Shown here piece after piece: positions 36,901-43,888 of a stretch of 64,000 nt of DNA; position 1 is the first letter of the stretch, and each line of letters starts with the position of its first letter. The DNA is from Lutraria lutraria (Eukaryota; Mollusca; Bivalvia; Venerida; Mactridae): contig OZ026842.1 in assembly GCA_964023205.1 (NCBI GenBank), forward strand, positions 5,559,067 through 5,623,066. Direction: 5' to 3'. A program made the translations under genes and the position numbers. A model generated the notes under the pieces. The model was not told where the DNA came from. It was given only the letters and a program-made list of their open reading frames with translations, and ran no database searches.

Positions 36901-37922
36901 TGTCTGTAACAATCAAGTTAAAAATTGTAGGGCAATTATATATATAGTACGCTGAAATTAAAATACAGTACGTTTGTATTAACATCAATTGGTTAATACA
37001 ATGATTCCTTACTGTGATTTATATATATATATATATTTTTTTTTAACTTTTATTCCTGTTAAACTTGATCAATTTAACCATCATTATTATGAATTTGTTG
37101 TGCCTTGCTATGGCATGTCATTATTATTTCAGGACCGCAATGGAAATAAGGAAATTATCATTTCCTTTTTTGTTTCATCCTGGGTATATATATACATGTA
37201 CTGGTACATCTATAAATTTATTAGTATTATATGTCATTAAATGTATTATTCTAGTCTTTGTAACAATGTGTTTTTTAAAACATTCATATATTGTATTATA
37301 CCATGTGTTTTATATGCTGAATAAATCTATCTATCTAAACAATTTTATACTGATCACCAGGTGCGTATATTAACTTATTAATACATACTGGTTGTCGAAC
37401 AAAGGGCAATATTCATGGTGATTAGTATAAAATCGTAACAAACAATCTGATCAGTTTTACAATTAACACTTCATTGATTTGAACAATTAAACTCTTGACA
37501 CGCTTCGTATATGTATTAAAGTTTCACATTGTTTGTCACACACCATGTATTGACGAATCGAATAATAGGTGTGAAAATATGCGCATTCGTGACTCAAGGG
37601 ACCAGATAATGTATTCGGATTGCACCAGGTATTCATAAAATCTGCTTCGTATAACCGGGGTTTGTTGTACTTGTAATATATAGAGATGTAATTTGGACCA
37701 TAGATTTAATTTGGATATTACCAGCTATTTGGATAATCGGTCATCAAATAATTGAGGTTTTTGTTGTAATTACATGAGATATGTTATAGTAAATGAACAT
37801 AAATGAACCTCTAAAAAGTGACGATTTCTCTCAAATCTTTCATGTCTGATGTTATCAAAGTCTAATTCTTCTAGGGAAGTATCAGCTTCGGTGTTCAGGT
37901 GAGGGAAGTTTGTATCAGCCAT
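8960..37922 (-). CDS. Two-IQ-motif protein gene, six coding exons (spliced)
   Basis: Whole-gene entry. Coding exons on the minus strand are 37922-37809, 36482-36438, 36087-35971, 34170-34106, 21101-21021 and 9911-8960, total 1374 nt or 458 codons without a stop. Phases are 0, 0, 0, 2, 2 and 0, each matching its neighbour, and most boundaries have good consensus sites. The product has an acidic N terminus, a first IQ motif (AAITIQKYWRGYQGR, about residues 65-79), a charged helical link, a second IQ motif (VITIQRAWRSYFDR, about 138-151) and a long Ser/Asn/Asp-rich low-complexity tail ending in an amphipathic helix (DWNSLEAKLKAASEEAQRIQ). IQ motifs normally bind calmodulin or myosin light chains. 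There is no signal peptide, membrane segment or catalytic domain. I do not recognise the family; a cytoskeletal, centrosomal or ciliary adaptor is possible but unproven. The 3' end is unresolved. Confidence 0.72.
10015..10145. repeat. Dispersed repeat shared with 49130-49330
   Basis: The phrase 'tttttgcac...gcagatgacacagtgatcacaacagcttgactttt' recurs in diverged form at about 49252-49325 ('tttttgcacgacgtagacacagcagtaatcacaatagcatgactttt'). This points to an interspersed non-coding repeat of unknown class. Confidence 0.5.
10421..10600. mobile_element. MITE-like element with CAGTACAACCTCTGTAGAGCAAC ends
   Basis: Left end acagtacaacctatccagag; right end 'ttgctctacagaggtggtactgta' is the inverse, with TA at both edges. 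The interior again has 'cctctgtagagcaacaacctc'. It looks like a nested or doubled copy. Other copies are at 22931-23036, 58402-58525 and 63638-63825, with debris at 53255-53310. Confidence 0.65.
11029..11312. mobile_element. CAGTCAAACC element with internal tandem expansion
   Basis: A reverse copy of the family (actgtcaaaccagtgataaag at the left) in which one interior phrase, 'tcctttattcagaggttg', is amplified about eight times at 18-bp spacing between 11147 and 11312. The array leaves the minus frame open (NKGQPLNKGHPL repeats at 11111-11371), which is a repeat effect and not a gene. Confidence 0.65.
11313..12966. other. Intronic AT-rich DNA, no distinct element recognised
   Basis: It contains a G12 run at about 11828-11839 and AT-rich unique-looking sequence. 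No exon, RNA gene or clear repeat boundary is visible. Confidence 0.3.
12967..13319. mobile_element. TTAA-flanked MITE with AGGGGCATACCC ends
   Basis: TTAA, then AGGGGCATACCCTAC; at the other end GTAGGGTATGCCCCT, then TTAA. The terminal inverted repeats pair over about 15 bp with few mismatches and the TTAA duplications are exact. TTAA target sites are typical of piggyBac-type transposases. The 353-bp element has no transposase. A second member is at 62798-63314. Confidence 0.75.
13851..13945. mobile_element. Short (internally deleted) CAGTCAAACCTGTG element
   Basis: Both ends are present (acagtcaaacctgtgttagc and cacaggtgagactgtac), but the middle is about 70 bp shorter than in the copy at 6341-6507. 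Confidence 0.65.
14079..14304. mobile_element. MITE with GGCCATCCTTAAAAA ends
   Basis: Left end 'gggccatccttaaaaatgtg' is inverse to right end 'tttcaggatggccta'. The interior has the conserved phrase 'gagaccaaaaaaagg' and 'gtgagtaggtag'. Related copies lie at 31384-31626 and 34236-34450, with a fragment at 18990-19093. Confidence 0.65.
14606..14788. repeat. Inverted-repeat element with ATTTTCGTTG ends
   Basis: Starts taattttcgttggggattta and ends 'cagctcaacgaaaataaa'. The interior contains inverted pairs such as 'gatttcatggatcgg' / 'atccacgaatttatgtcccc'. It is non-coding and probably a MITE. Confidence 0.55.
14829..15012. mobile_element. Copy of the CAGTCAAACCTGTG element
   Basis: Full-length copy: 'cggtcaaacctgtgtaagct' at the left and 'cacaggtttgactgc' at the right. 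Confidence 0.65.
15734..16014 (-). mobile_element. MITE, copy B of the 280-bp family (inverted)
   Basis: Reverse complement of copy A at 8657-8936 along its whole length, with roughly fifteen substitutions or small indels by eye. It ends in ttgaataccggccc. The two copies flank exon 6 of the IQ-motif gene in opposite orientation. Confidence 0.8.
16545..16698. mobile_element. Worn copy of the CAGTCAAACCTGTG element
   Basis: The left end is eroded, but 'ataaagccaccctgttaatt' and the right part 'gggtggcctttgttcacagg', 'tttgattata' are clear. Confidence 0.55.
16699..18980. other. Intronic AT-rich DNA, no element assigned
   Basis: It includes a pyrimidine-rich stretch at 17551-17576 (C10 followed by TCTC repeats). 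Short open frames at 17937-18545 lack splice context and recognisable motifs. Confidence 0.25.
19115..19350 (-). mobile_element. tRNA-derived SINE
   Basis: On the minus strand the head reads 'tgatcaagtggttaaggtcg', an A-box-like match to Ser/Leu tRNA. A worn B box follows, then a body shared with 25931-26192 ('gaactgtctgcctcat', 'gactctgactgttgaaag') and a tail 'aactcaaacaaata'. This tRNA-like head plus unrelated body plus simple tail is the standard SINE layout. Confidence 0.7.
19475..19640. repeat. Dispersed repeat with the CCATGTTGCAGTGCAC core, copy 1
   Basis: Runs from 'ctttctacagccgtcactca' to 'ctttcagtactttgattt'. A diverged copy lies at 24028-24202. Both include the phrase found in the AACTGGTTCC hairpin elements (for example 55815-55884). 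Confidence 0.55.
19665..19732. repeat. Perfect 34-bp tandem duplication
   Basis: The unit 'agcactgtatagaaccatgg...' appears twice back to back without a difference, which suggests a recent duplication inside intron 5. Confidence 0.8.
20030..21036. repeat. 33-bp minisatellite carrying a 5' splice-site word
   Basis: About thirty tandem units of exactly 33 bp. The plus-strand consensus begins gattactttagataagtaa and ends tgtattacttac(a/g)t. On the minus (gene) strand every well-kept unit contains GTAAGT. The last unit overlaps the 3' end of exon 5: the final 17 exon bases plus the donor are themselves a unit, differing by one base. Less regular units extend left to about 19965. There are no spacers, so this is not a CRISPR array. 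Confidence 0.9.
21021..21101 (-). CDS. IQ-motif gene, exon 5
   Basis: Acceptor taattttag|TCATC at 21101 and donor ATCAC|GTAAGT at 21021. It enters in phase 2 (completing an Asn codon begun in exon 4) and reads HQLEVLLDDGRTTRRNAQRR then YLSKVIT, the start of the second IQ motif, leaving in phase 2. An upstream GTAATC inside the exon is a weaker alternative donor that would not keep the phase of exon 6. The 3' end of the exon is the seed or edge of the 33-bp array. Confidence 0.75.
21885..21970 (-). mobile_element. tRNA-like SINE head
   Basis: The minus strand reads 'tagctctgttaattggtaga', 'gcatctgacttgca' and 'gcaggtttgagtcttgcatc', close to an A box, anticodon arm and B box. Extra bases after the A box and absent acceptor pairing argue against a working tRNA. 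Confidence 0.5.
22931..23036. mobile_element. CAGTACAACCTCTGTAGAGCAAC element (short copy)
   Basis: About 105 bp; acagtacaacctctgtagag at the left and inverse 'ttgctctacagagg' plus 'gaggttttactgtgta' at the right. The centre 'gggagctgcaaatattgg' is shared inverted with the copy at 10421-10600. Confidence 0.7.
23836..23915. mobile_element. Fragment of a CAGTCAAACCTG element
   Basis: Only one end, tacagtcaaacctgcgg, is recognisable. Confidence 0.35.
24028..24202. repeat. Dispersed repeat with the CCATGTTGCAGTGCAC core, copy 2
   Basis: Parallels 19475-19640 base for base over most of its length, from 'agctttctatagccgtagct' to 'ctttcagtactttgatta', with many substitutions. Confidence 0.55.
25931..26192 (-). 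mobile_element. tRNA-derived SINE with (CAAA)n tail
   Basis: The longest copy of the family at 19115-19350. The minus strand runs from a tRNA-like head ('tggtcgaatggttaatgtcg') through 'catgggttgaagccc' (B-box-like) and the shared body to a tail of five CAAA repeats at 25931-25952. Confidence 0.75.
26940..27318 (+). mobile_element. 3' end of a non-LTR retrotransposon
   Basis: The plus strand keeps a phrase translating to TIWNSLPDD, as at the C-terminal end of many LINE ORF2 proteins. It then has an untranslated tail with 'gcctatgcctaactgcgttg', 'cttcatgaattaagtc' and a terminal TTA/ATT repeat (27299-27315). Frames are broken. Such 5'-truncated copies ending in a short tandem repeat are typical LINE insertions. 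Confidence 0.55.
27487..27597. repeat. Two 53-bp tandem repeats
   Basis: 'attgaaatctatcacaggga' to 'catattgatgtaaat' occurs twice in tandem with few changes. Confidence 0.6.
27705..27805 (+). mobile_element. tRNA-like SINE fragment
   Basis: 'gtcatggtgtgttgggtaat' resembles an A-box region and 'cacaggttcgaactc' is a good B box. The rest does not fold as a tRNA. Confidence 0.4.
28211..29634 (+). mobile_element. Core-repeat element with terminal hairpin (pearl/HINE-like)
   Basis: The left boundary reads aacaagagggccatgatggc. The core is about seven tandem units of roughly 155-165 bp, each with 'aacaaacttggtagaggtcc', 'ctctaggccttgtggtttcg' and 'cctatataaaatagaata'. The right arm ends in a clear hairpin, gctcaccctgagcac-attc-gtgctctggtgagc (29596-29628). 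There is no protein. Tandem cores between two arms resemble the bivalve pearl elements, regarded as non-autonomous Helitron/Helentron relatives. That class assignment is inference. Confidence 0.65.
29636..31383. other. Intronic AT-rich DNA, nothing recognised
   Basis: No exon or element boundary was found. Open frames at 30062-30311 overlap on opposite strands and lack splice signals or motifs. Confidence 0.25.
31384..31626. mobile_element. Copy of the GGCCATCCT MITE family
   Basis: Ends 'gatcatcctagaaaa' (worn) and 'tttttaaaggatggccta'. The shared interior phrase 'acaagagaccaac' and 'ggtgagtgcatgggtagc' match 14079-14304. Confidence 0.5.
31834..31929. repeat. Three 12-bp palindromes at exact 42-bp spacing
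   Basis: AGATTTAAATCT occurs at 31834, 31876 and 31918. CCAATCA lies between consecutive copies. This is a short 42-bp tandem array with conserved palindromes. Confidence 0.75.
31970..32450. repeat. Minisatellite (gttgttgctgtacaaataa)n
   Basis: About 25 imperfect units of 16-30 bp built from GTTGTTGCTGTACAAATA plus extra GTT triplets. The composition keeps several frames open on both strands (up to 200 codons on the minus strand: repeated Tyr-Leu-Tyr and Asn/Gln blocks). This is a compositional effect and not a gene. Confidence 0.85.
32451..33686. other. Intronic DNA without a recognisable element
   Basis: Nothing supportable. 33220-33415 has the inverted words 'tttggagtgctcc' / 'aagcactccaaat' about 90 bp apart, which may mark another small MITE. 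Confidence 0.25.
33687..33906. mobile_element. 220-bp MITE with perfect CAGGGCCTTTTTTCC ends
   Basis: The left end CAGGGCCTTTTTTCC is the exact inverse of the right end GGAAAAAAGGCCCTG. The interior is also inverted-repeat-like ('cttcccaatt' at both sides). ATTTT flanks both ends. CAGGG-type termini are usual for hAT elements, so a hAT-derived MITE is likely. Confidence 0.75.
34106..34170 (-). CDS. IQ-motif gene, exon 4
   Basis: Acceptor ttttattcag|GAGCAAG at 34170 and donor GAAAA|GTAAGT at 34106. It enters in phase 0 and reads EQENQDERVRYQMEEGELLV before a split Asn codon (phase 2). The exon is acidic and helical and links the two IQ motifs. Confidence 0.78.
34171..35970 (-). other. Intron 3 of the IQ-motif gene
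   Basis: 1.8 kb. Apart from the MITE at 34236-34450 I see only AT-rich unique-looking sequence. Confidence 0.6.
34236..34450. mobile_element. Copy of the GGCCATCCT MITE family (reverse)
   Basis: Ends 'atgccatccctaaaaatttt' and 'ttttttttaatgatggccta'. The interior has 'ctacctacaggtacttac' and 'gcctcttggac', inverse to the words in 14079-14304. It lies in intron 3, about 65 bp upstream of exon 4. Confidence 0.6.
35971..36087 (-). CDS. IQ-motif gene, exon 3 (first IQ motif)
   Basis: The acceptor aatttaag precedes 36087 and the donor GAACAG|GTAAAG follows 35971; 117 nt, phase 0 on both sides. It encodes HEGKPCTVRDQAAITIQKYW and then RGYQGRQ. ITIQKYWRGYQGRQ fits the IQ consensus (IQxxxRGxxxR) exactly. 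Confidence 0.82.
36438..36482 (-). CDS. IQ-motif gene, exon 2 (45 nt)
   Basis: Acceptor tttgttacag|AGTG at 36482 and donor CATAAG|GTAAGT at 36438. Fifteen codons, SVNPSIASKVFPGHK, phase 0 on both sides. Skipping it would leave the frame intact. It is too short to find by coding statistics; support comes from its strong sites and matching phase. Confidence 0.7.
37130..37345 (+). mobile_element. Probable LINE 3' end with (ATCT)n tail
   Basis: In the first intron of the IQ-motif gene. The plus strand ends 'ttatatgctgaataaatcta' followed by ATCT repeats, a typical 3' terminus of a truncated non-LTR element with its own AATAAA. No coding part remains. Confidence 0.45.
37809..37922 (-). CDS. IQ-motif gene, exon 1 with start codon
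   Basis: The start ATG is at 37922-37920 in good context (GAGAGATGG). Thirty-eight codons begin MADTNFPHLNTEADTSLEEL and are acidic. The donor GAG|GTTCAT is weak (no G at +5) but keeps phase 0 into exon 2, and no better donor is in frame before a stop. The 5'UTR lies just upstream, with the promoter presumably between about 37940 and the SINE at 37976. Confidence 0.7.
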
Positions 37923-37970
37923 CTCTCAGACTCTAAAACTGAAACATAGAAGTAAAGGTTTTGTTTATTA

Positions 37971-38224
37971 TAGTGTCACCCCTATTGAAAGGGCCAGTCA
38001 AGTTGACTTATGAGACACCTATCTTATGTTCGCACAGTACCTCCCGAATCCCTTCTCCTTTTTGCCGGGTGCCTGGCTGAGATAGGCCTATGGTAATCAT
38101 TATTTAACTAGCTGGGGACTCACCAACCGACCACATCAGTTCTAACCCAGTCTCCAATGGAATTCGAACCTTCAATCTCCCGCTTCGAAGGCGGACACCC
38201 TAACCACTCGGCCACGGTTGCGGT
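37971..38224 (-). mobile_element. tRNA-derived SINE, well preserved head
   Basis: On the minus strand 'gtggccgagtggttagggtg' is an excellent A-box region of a Ser/Leu-type tRNA and 'gaaggttcgaattcc' an exact B box. A body of about 170 bp follows that is unlike the 19115 family. The 3' end lies within about 50 bp of the start exon of the IQ-motif gene, so it may contribute to or overlap that promoter. Confidence 0.75.
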
Positions 38225-39990
38225 AGATGAATGAAAATTTTAAATAAAACTAAACTGAAACCAAGTTATCTTTCAATGATTCATTACTCAAACAGCTACA
38301 AAATGTAAATCACTGATTCAAAGAAATGAACAGTCTTCAAGCAAACCTAGTTTCTTTGAACTTAGAGCCCATGGCTAGCCATGTAAATTTTTTTCAGGCT
38401 AGTAAACTGTCTCAAAATAGTGTCTTCAGGCTAGAGGTATTTTTTTTATTTTTCAGTAGTTCCCTTATAGTTTGGGCTAGTGCTTTAAACAACATTTAGT
38501 TCAATGATGTCCAAGGAAGTCAGTTGGTGGACTGGTACATCAATCAACGATAAAAATCTGTCATAAATATCTGCCATACAAATAAGTAAATGAATACACA
38601 AGTTTTGTAGATGAACAGAAATTATTTATGAAACAAAAGGTATATTATAAAATAACATGTAACATTAACACCTTCGTTATAAGCATAAATCATGGTTACC
38701 TGACCAGTGAATTCAGTTCAAATCCCACAGAAGCTAGACAGTAGTACAATGAAGCCTTGCTCAACTTTCAAGATTCTATGACCCCATTTCCAATCATATA
38801 TGGATAGAAGTAGTCTAATTTATGAGATGTACATACATGTAATCGATATTTATCTTTAGAGTACAATTATTTGGACTAGAGAAGGGTTTCAAACTCAGGG
38901 TAGATGTTTTTTGTTTCATCAGATCTATCACCAATTTCAGCATTATTTCAGTCAGAGTGGCGGGCAGTTATTTTTACCAGCTTCCCTGGATTTCATTTAG
39001 TCAGTTTAACAGTACTAACCATATTCTACCCGCAAGCTACTGCCAAGCTATACCCCACATAATTCAGAGATGATGGACTATTTAACATAAGATGTAATAT
39101 CAACAATTAAATTTGTCACAGACAGTGTGAGCCTTGCTCAGGGTTTGAACTCACCATTTCTTGATCAGTAGAGTAACACTAACCACTGAGCAAAACCAGA
39201 CGGCTCACCGCTCGATCACTGAGAACTGAGCAATCACACATTTTTGGGATGAAATAAATATTATATCAATTATCAAATGACACTGAATCTTTCAAGAGCA
39301 ATGAAAGTAAAACGTAGAACAATTTATTATGTCAATTTACGAAATACATACACAATACACAGAGTGACATTTGACGTATCCGAATACAATCTATCCGAAT
39401 TTTATATATCTAAACACATTCATACTTACTATTATGTTTAGAAGAAATAACCAATTATATATCTTGATTGGCTTTAACTACGTAATTAGTAAATAAATAT
39501 CAACTTCAACTAAAGCCAAATTCTGCTTAAATAATGTATAACTCCAGTGTTGACAATCTCTTAAATTTTTTTAAGGGAAACAACTCAATTTTATTACCTT
39601 AAAGTAAATTTTAAGTTATCCCCCTTATGTGACGGCTCGAGCAAGTATAAAATATGGCGCCACTTTAGATTTTAGTACAAATTTGAATGAAAACATGGTT
39701 TTGTTTCTTGTTGGACATGAATAATTTTGATATCATATTAAAGCTAATGTTCTGTAGTTTTAGAATATGTAATTACTAATTAGATAATTATATATATAGA
39801 AATACGTATTGTTTTAAAATTTATGCATTTATTCTTGGTTGATAGAAGGGGGGGGGGGGGGGCTTGTTTTCCTAAAATGGTTCCTGTTCCATGTTGCAGT
39901 GCACCAAAGGAAGTCAACATTAACCAGTTAAACACGGCACCCCCAAAATAAAATAGGCATTCAATTGCAAATCATAAAACATGTTTACAT
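38225..39990. other. Intergenic DNA upstream of the IQ-motif gene
   Basis: AT-rich. It contains a tRNA-like SINE head on the minus strand at 39122-39214 ('tgctcagtggttagtgtt', 'gagttcaaaccc'), a G18 run at about 39848-39862 and a worn AACTGGTTCC hairpin element at 39875-39935 ('ttccatgttgcagtgcacc'). No gene is visible. Confidence 0.4.
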
Positions 39991-39993
39991 ATG

Positions 39994-40039
39994 ATCAAAG
40001 ACCTATATACACACATGTATATGTATATAGGTCTTTGAT
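39994..40039. repeat. Perfect 17-bp inverted repeat
   Basis: Arms atcaaagacctatatac and gtatataggtctttgat around a 12-bp loop; exact pairing. Confidence 0.85.
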
Positions 40040-40144
40040 AAGATTAAATATAATTAACGTATAGGCCTAAGTCCTCGTAAACTAGTGCTAACAATGAAGG
40101 TAAATAAAACAGTCACGTACGTTTTCATATTTTTTTCACAGATA

Positions 40145-40249
40145 CTTGGTTTCACGTTTTCGTCCGTTCTTATTGATCTTTCACAATTCTGTATATAGAA
40201 AAGTGAATTGTGAAAGATCGATAGGAACGGACGAAAACGTGAAACCAAG
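40145..40249. repeat. 45-bp inverted repeat (43 of 45 paired)
   Basis: The left arm 40145-40189 begins cttggtttcacgttttcgtc; the right arm 40205-40249 is its inverse apart from two mismatches; 15-bp loop. It is probably a foldback MITE or hairpin. The sequence is not AT-simple, so the pairing is unlikely to be by chance. Confidence 0.85.
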
Positions 40250-40404
40250 CGCCTGTTAAGTAAATTTGATTGAATAACTTATATACGTAATTTATTTAGC
40301 TGACCTAACTTTGTTTTATTATACAATCTAACCGAACAAACATGTACCCACAAAATATACGTGCGGTTGCCATGTGCATTCATATTGATCTAAACAGAGA
40401 CGTA

Positions 40405-42010
40405 TAATTGTATATTGATCTACAGAAAGCGTTTGAATCTGTTTAGGCCTATAGAAAAGCTTTATGGTATTAATTGTTTAAAACTGGGCTTGATGGTAAA
40501 ATATTAAAAATGTTCAAAGCCATGTATGCTATAGTCAAATCTTGTAATAATACGTCAGATTTGTTCAATATTTCTGTAGGTCTAAAACAGGGACAAATAA
40601 TTCACTAAATATGTTTGCTCTTTTCCCGGATGATTTGGAGTTATTTTTACAAGATCGATTGAACTGCGGTCTTAATATATCAGACATATGTATCATCATT
40701 CTATTGTTCGCGGATGGTCATTGTTGGTCAATCTCAATAAGATCTACAATTAAGTTTAGATAAATTATATGAATATTGCAATTATTGGGGACTAGAAGTT
40801 AACACCGCAAAAAGTAAAATTGTTGTTTTTAGAAAGCGGGGACCAGTTAGAAAAATGGTATTACATGTACAATAACGAATTATTAGAAGTCGTAAATGAT
40901 TTTAATTATCTAGGTGTCGTATTTAATTATACTGGATCATTTGTATTACATAATCAATTTGTCATTAGTAAAGGACTAAAGGCATTAAATGTATTAAAAG
41001 GGAATCTCAATGGTATGGACATATCTCCAAATGTTCAGTTACAATTATTTGATTCATTTGTAGGATCGATTTTAAATTATGCTTGTCCATGCCAGTTTGG
41101 GGTTTTACTAAGTCTAGATATATAGAAAGATTGCATCTAATGTTTTGTAAATATGTTTTAGGGGCGAAACAGAGATCAAGCAATGCAACAATTTATGATG
41201 AATTAGGAAGATATCCCTCTTTATGTAAATAAATTTATTCTGATTATAAAATACTGGTTCAAAGTCATTAATACAGACAGTATTATATTGAACCATATTT
41301 ACCAAAACTCCTTAAGTTTATGTTTAAATGGTAACAAAAACTGGACCTCTAATGTAAAAAGTATTTTAGAGGAACATGTGTTTTATGATGTATTTTGGTT
41401 TCCTCATAGATATGATGTTAAGTCGTTTATATTTTTACTTAGACAAAGACTTGTCGATTGATTCAGACAGAAATTTTTCACAGATCTTTCTTCCAGTAGT
41501 GTTCTTAATCACTTATAAATATTATATACATATTAAAACATCCTTCTCATTAGAAAAAACCTTTATGTGATAAAATGAAAAAAACTTCGACGTCAAAGGA
41601 CTAGACTTAGAACATCTTCGCATAACCTAAGAATTGAAACTGGTAGATATGGAAGGAAAAGGATAGATAAACATTTAAGATTATGCCAACTTTGTAATAC
41701 ACGTGATGTTGAAGATGAGTTTCACTTTATTCTTATTTGCAGTACTTACAGTGACTTGCGTAATAAATACATTAAACGTCATTATTATGTTAGACCAAAT
41801 ATGAGGAAATTTATTTAACTGTTGCAGTCTGAAAATATAAACATTATTAGGAATTTAGGTAGATATATTTTATCTATATTATTATTATCTATAAGGAGCA
41901 ACTTTGTCTACTTACAATTAAGTGACACCTCATGCATCCGCGTAGAAAAATAGTACCGCTTGTTGCATAAGTATACACTGCAAACTTTGCAGTTTTGGTA
42001 AATAAAATCT
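40405..42010 (+). pseudogene. Decayed LINE reverse transcriptase and 3' region
   Basis: Remnant of a non-LTR retrotransposon with several frameshifts and stops. It keeps an RT phrase YIDLQKAFESV (from 40411) and the catalytic box, here LLFADG instead of FADD (about 40701), so the second Asp is lost. The thumb region follows (NDFNYLGVVFNYTGSF, about 40900; LFDSFVGSILNYACP, about 41045). A C-terminal Cys/His motif region reads LCQLCNTRDVEDEFHF (about 41690). The 3' tail has AATAAA near 42001. Closest in style to CR1/L2/RTE-like LINEs, clade not assigned. The same family left a fragment at 52590-52915. Confidence 0.75.
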
Positions 42011-42089
42011 AATTAATACTAATGATATAAGAGGCCTTTAATTAAGGGTGACTTTATCTAACGCATTAACTTTTAAACTTCGCTCCAGA

Positions 42090-43420
42090 CAGTACTCTCG
42101 GTGCTTTGATTAGAGGTAGTGGGTGGGATACAGAAAATGGAAAAAATCTCTTAACTGAAAAGTGATGTCAATAGCGTGTGTGTCCACCACAAGCGTTAGT
42201 TTCCACCAAACACCTTGCCCGATAGCTTTGTATCAACTTTCTGATAGCATGTAGGTGAATTGGCACCCACTCCGCATGTAAGGCCTCATTGAGGTAGTCT
42301 CGATTTTGGGACTGTACGGGTCTTGCACAAAACGTCGCTGAAGCATGTCCCACACATGTTCTATAGGGTTCAGGTCGGGAGAATCCATACACACGATTAC
42401 ATTATGGTGGCATTATCGTCCATTAGCACATAGCAATCACATACTGCACTTGTTCAGCGTTTTGACTAACAAAGTTGCAAGATCTCATTGCGATGTCGGA
42501 CACCAAAGCTCCATACTCGATCACATAGAGGTCCGTGGACCCATCGATAGGATACACCACACCTCACCAAACCATTACAGACGGCCAACCAAACCGATCA
42601 TGATAAGCAACACAGTAATCGCTAAATCCCCCGTTTCTTTGTTTCAAGACACACTCGACGACTATCATTAAAGCCCTTGCATACTTTTGGTTTGTTTATG
42701 AAAATGACATTCCTGGGTCTAGCTATATACCAAATGGGATATCCTTGTATAGGCACGAAAACGCAAGTCTTTACTGCCTGTGTGTCCTGTGGTCAAAGGT
42801 AAGCAAACAGCTGCTTTGCGTGTCCAAACATTGGCAGCATGCAGCCTGGCTGTTTCCGACAATATGTCCACAAATTCGGACTCTTGTCGTCTCCCATAAG
42901 TCTCTATTTGAACAGTGTTTTAGCTGACCGGAACCTCTTTCTTTTCGCCATATTCACTATGTACCTGTCATAAATCGTTGTTGTTTTCCTTCGTTTTCCT
43001 CGGACATCAGAACCAGTCTCTCTATATAGGAACGTAGCCCATACTCTACTGACGACCGTATGACTGTCAATAAACAGACATGCGACTTGACGCGGTGTAA
43101 GTCCTGCAAGGGGTTGTTCCATGTCGCCAATTGATAAATGACTACTTTGAGGCATAATTGATTAAAATAACCTGACAATGTTTTCACTCAAATAATTTTA
43201 GGAAATGACCATAACAATATTGTTTTCAAATTTTGAGTGTGTACCGAATAGGCACCAAAAACAACACGGACGATTTTTATGGTGTGTTCATAAAGCGCAG
43301 TCCATATAAAGTGTATACACTACACATGCGCCAAATATGGAAAAAACATTTTCACAATAACAATATTTAACATGATTCTAAATCAGTGGTCCAAAACTTT
43401 TTTGAGGAGTATATATTGTT
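42090..43420 (-). pseudogene. Broken Tc1-like transposase gene
   Basis: Minus-strand remnant. The N-terminal DNA-binding part (43155-42904) includes LAGLTPRQVACLF, SHTVVSRVWA and RGKRRKTTTIYDRYIVNMAK, a Tc1-type double HTH. The C-terminal part (about 42380-42120, in a different frame) has DSPDLNPIEHVWDMLQRRF, the region with the third catalytic residue of DD34E transposases. The 500 bp between them hold many stops and frameshifts. The upstream side ends in 'aaaacttttttgaggagtat' near 43420, a phrase usual at Tc1/mariner ends. I did not find the partner terminal repeat. Confidence 0.8.
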
Positions 43421-43637
43421 CAGACAAAGACTAAAGGAGCTTGGCACATAGATATAGAAGGTGATATGGAAGGTTACAATAACCAAGGAGTGTCGTGAAC
43501 AACAGGACTTACAGAAGGTGAAACAAAACACGAAAAAGCAGCGTGATCCTCACTCAATCATTAGACATTTACTGTAGCGACAGAAAACTAGATCATAAGT
43601 TCAAGTCGATACATTTGGAGCCGACATATTTCGAACT
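43421..43637. other. Spacer between transposons
   Basis: No recognisable feature. Confidence 0.3.
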
Positions 43638-43888
43638 TGGCTAATCAATAATTGGTGGGACGGACACAGGTGCCGGGCACGTGGTCACCCCGCCTTGTAA
43701 GACCCTGTTAAATCGCGGGGACATCATAATAAAAATTAAAATCTCAACTCAATACAACATACCCAAACCGAGTTGGGATTTGAGTTTCTATAAATGATTT
43801 CAATGTCCAGGGATGAAATAGAATCTTAGGGGGCGAGGTGGCGACGCCCCCGGCACTTGTGTCTGTCCCACCATTTATTGATTAGCAA
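43638..43888. mobile_element. 250-bp MITE with about 40-bp terminal inverted repeats
   Basis: Left end tggctaatcaataattggtg, continuing 'ggacggacacaggtgccggg'. The right end is the inverse ('cccggcacttgtgtctgtcc', 'caccatttattgattagcaa') with a few mismatches. The interior has no coding capacity. Confidence 0.7.

Noticed and set aside
37971..38224. Possible tRNA-Ser/Leu gene on the minus strand
   Set aside because: A and B boxes are excellent, but the acceptor stem does not pair and a non-tRNA body follows, so a SINE is the better call. The same applies to the tRNA-like heads at 1566-1680, 8465-8625, 21885-21970, 27705-27805 and 39122-39214.
39846..39863. Long G run (and C/G runs near 4606, 6087, 11828 and 17551) as possible G-quadruplex or regulatory sites
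   Set aside because: Homopolymer tracts of this kind are common by slippage, and nothing around them suggests function.
42345..42671. Plus-strand 108-codon frame
   Set aside because: It lies antisense to the Tc1-like transposase remnant, whose recognisable motifs are on the minus strand.
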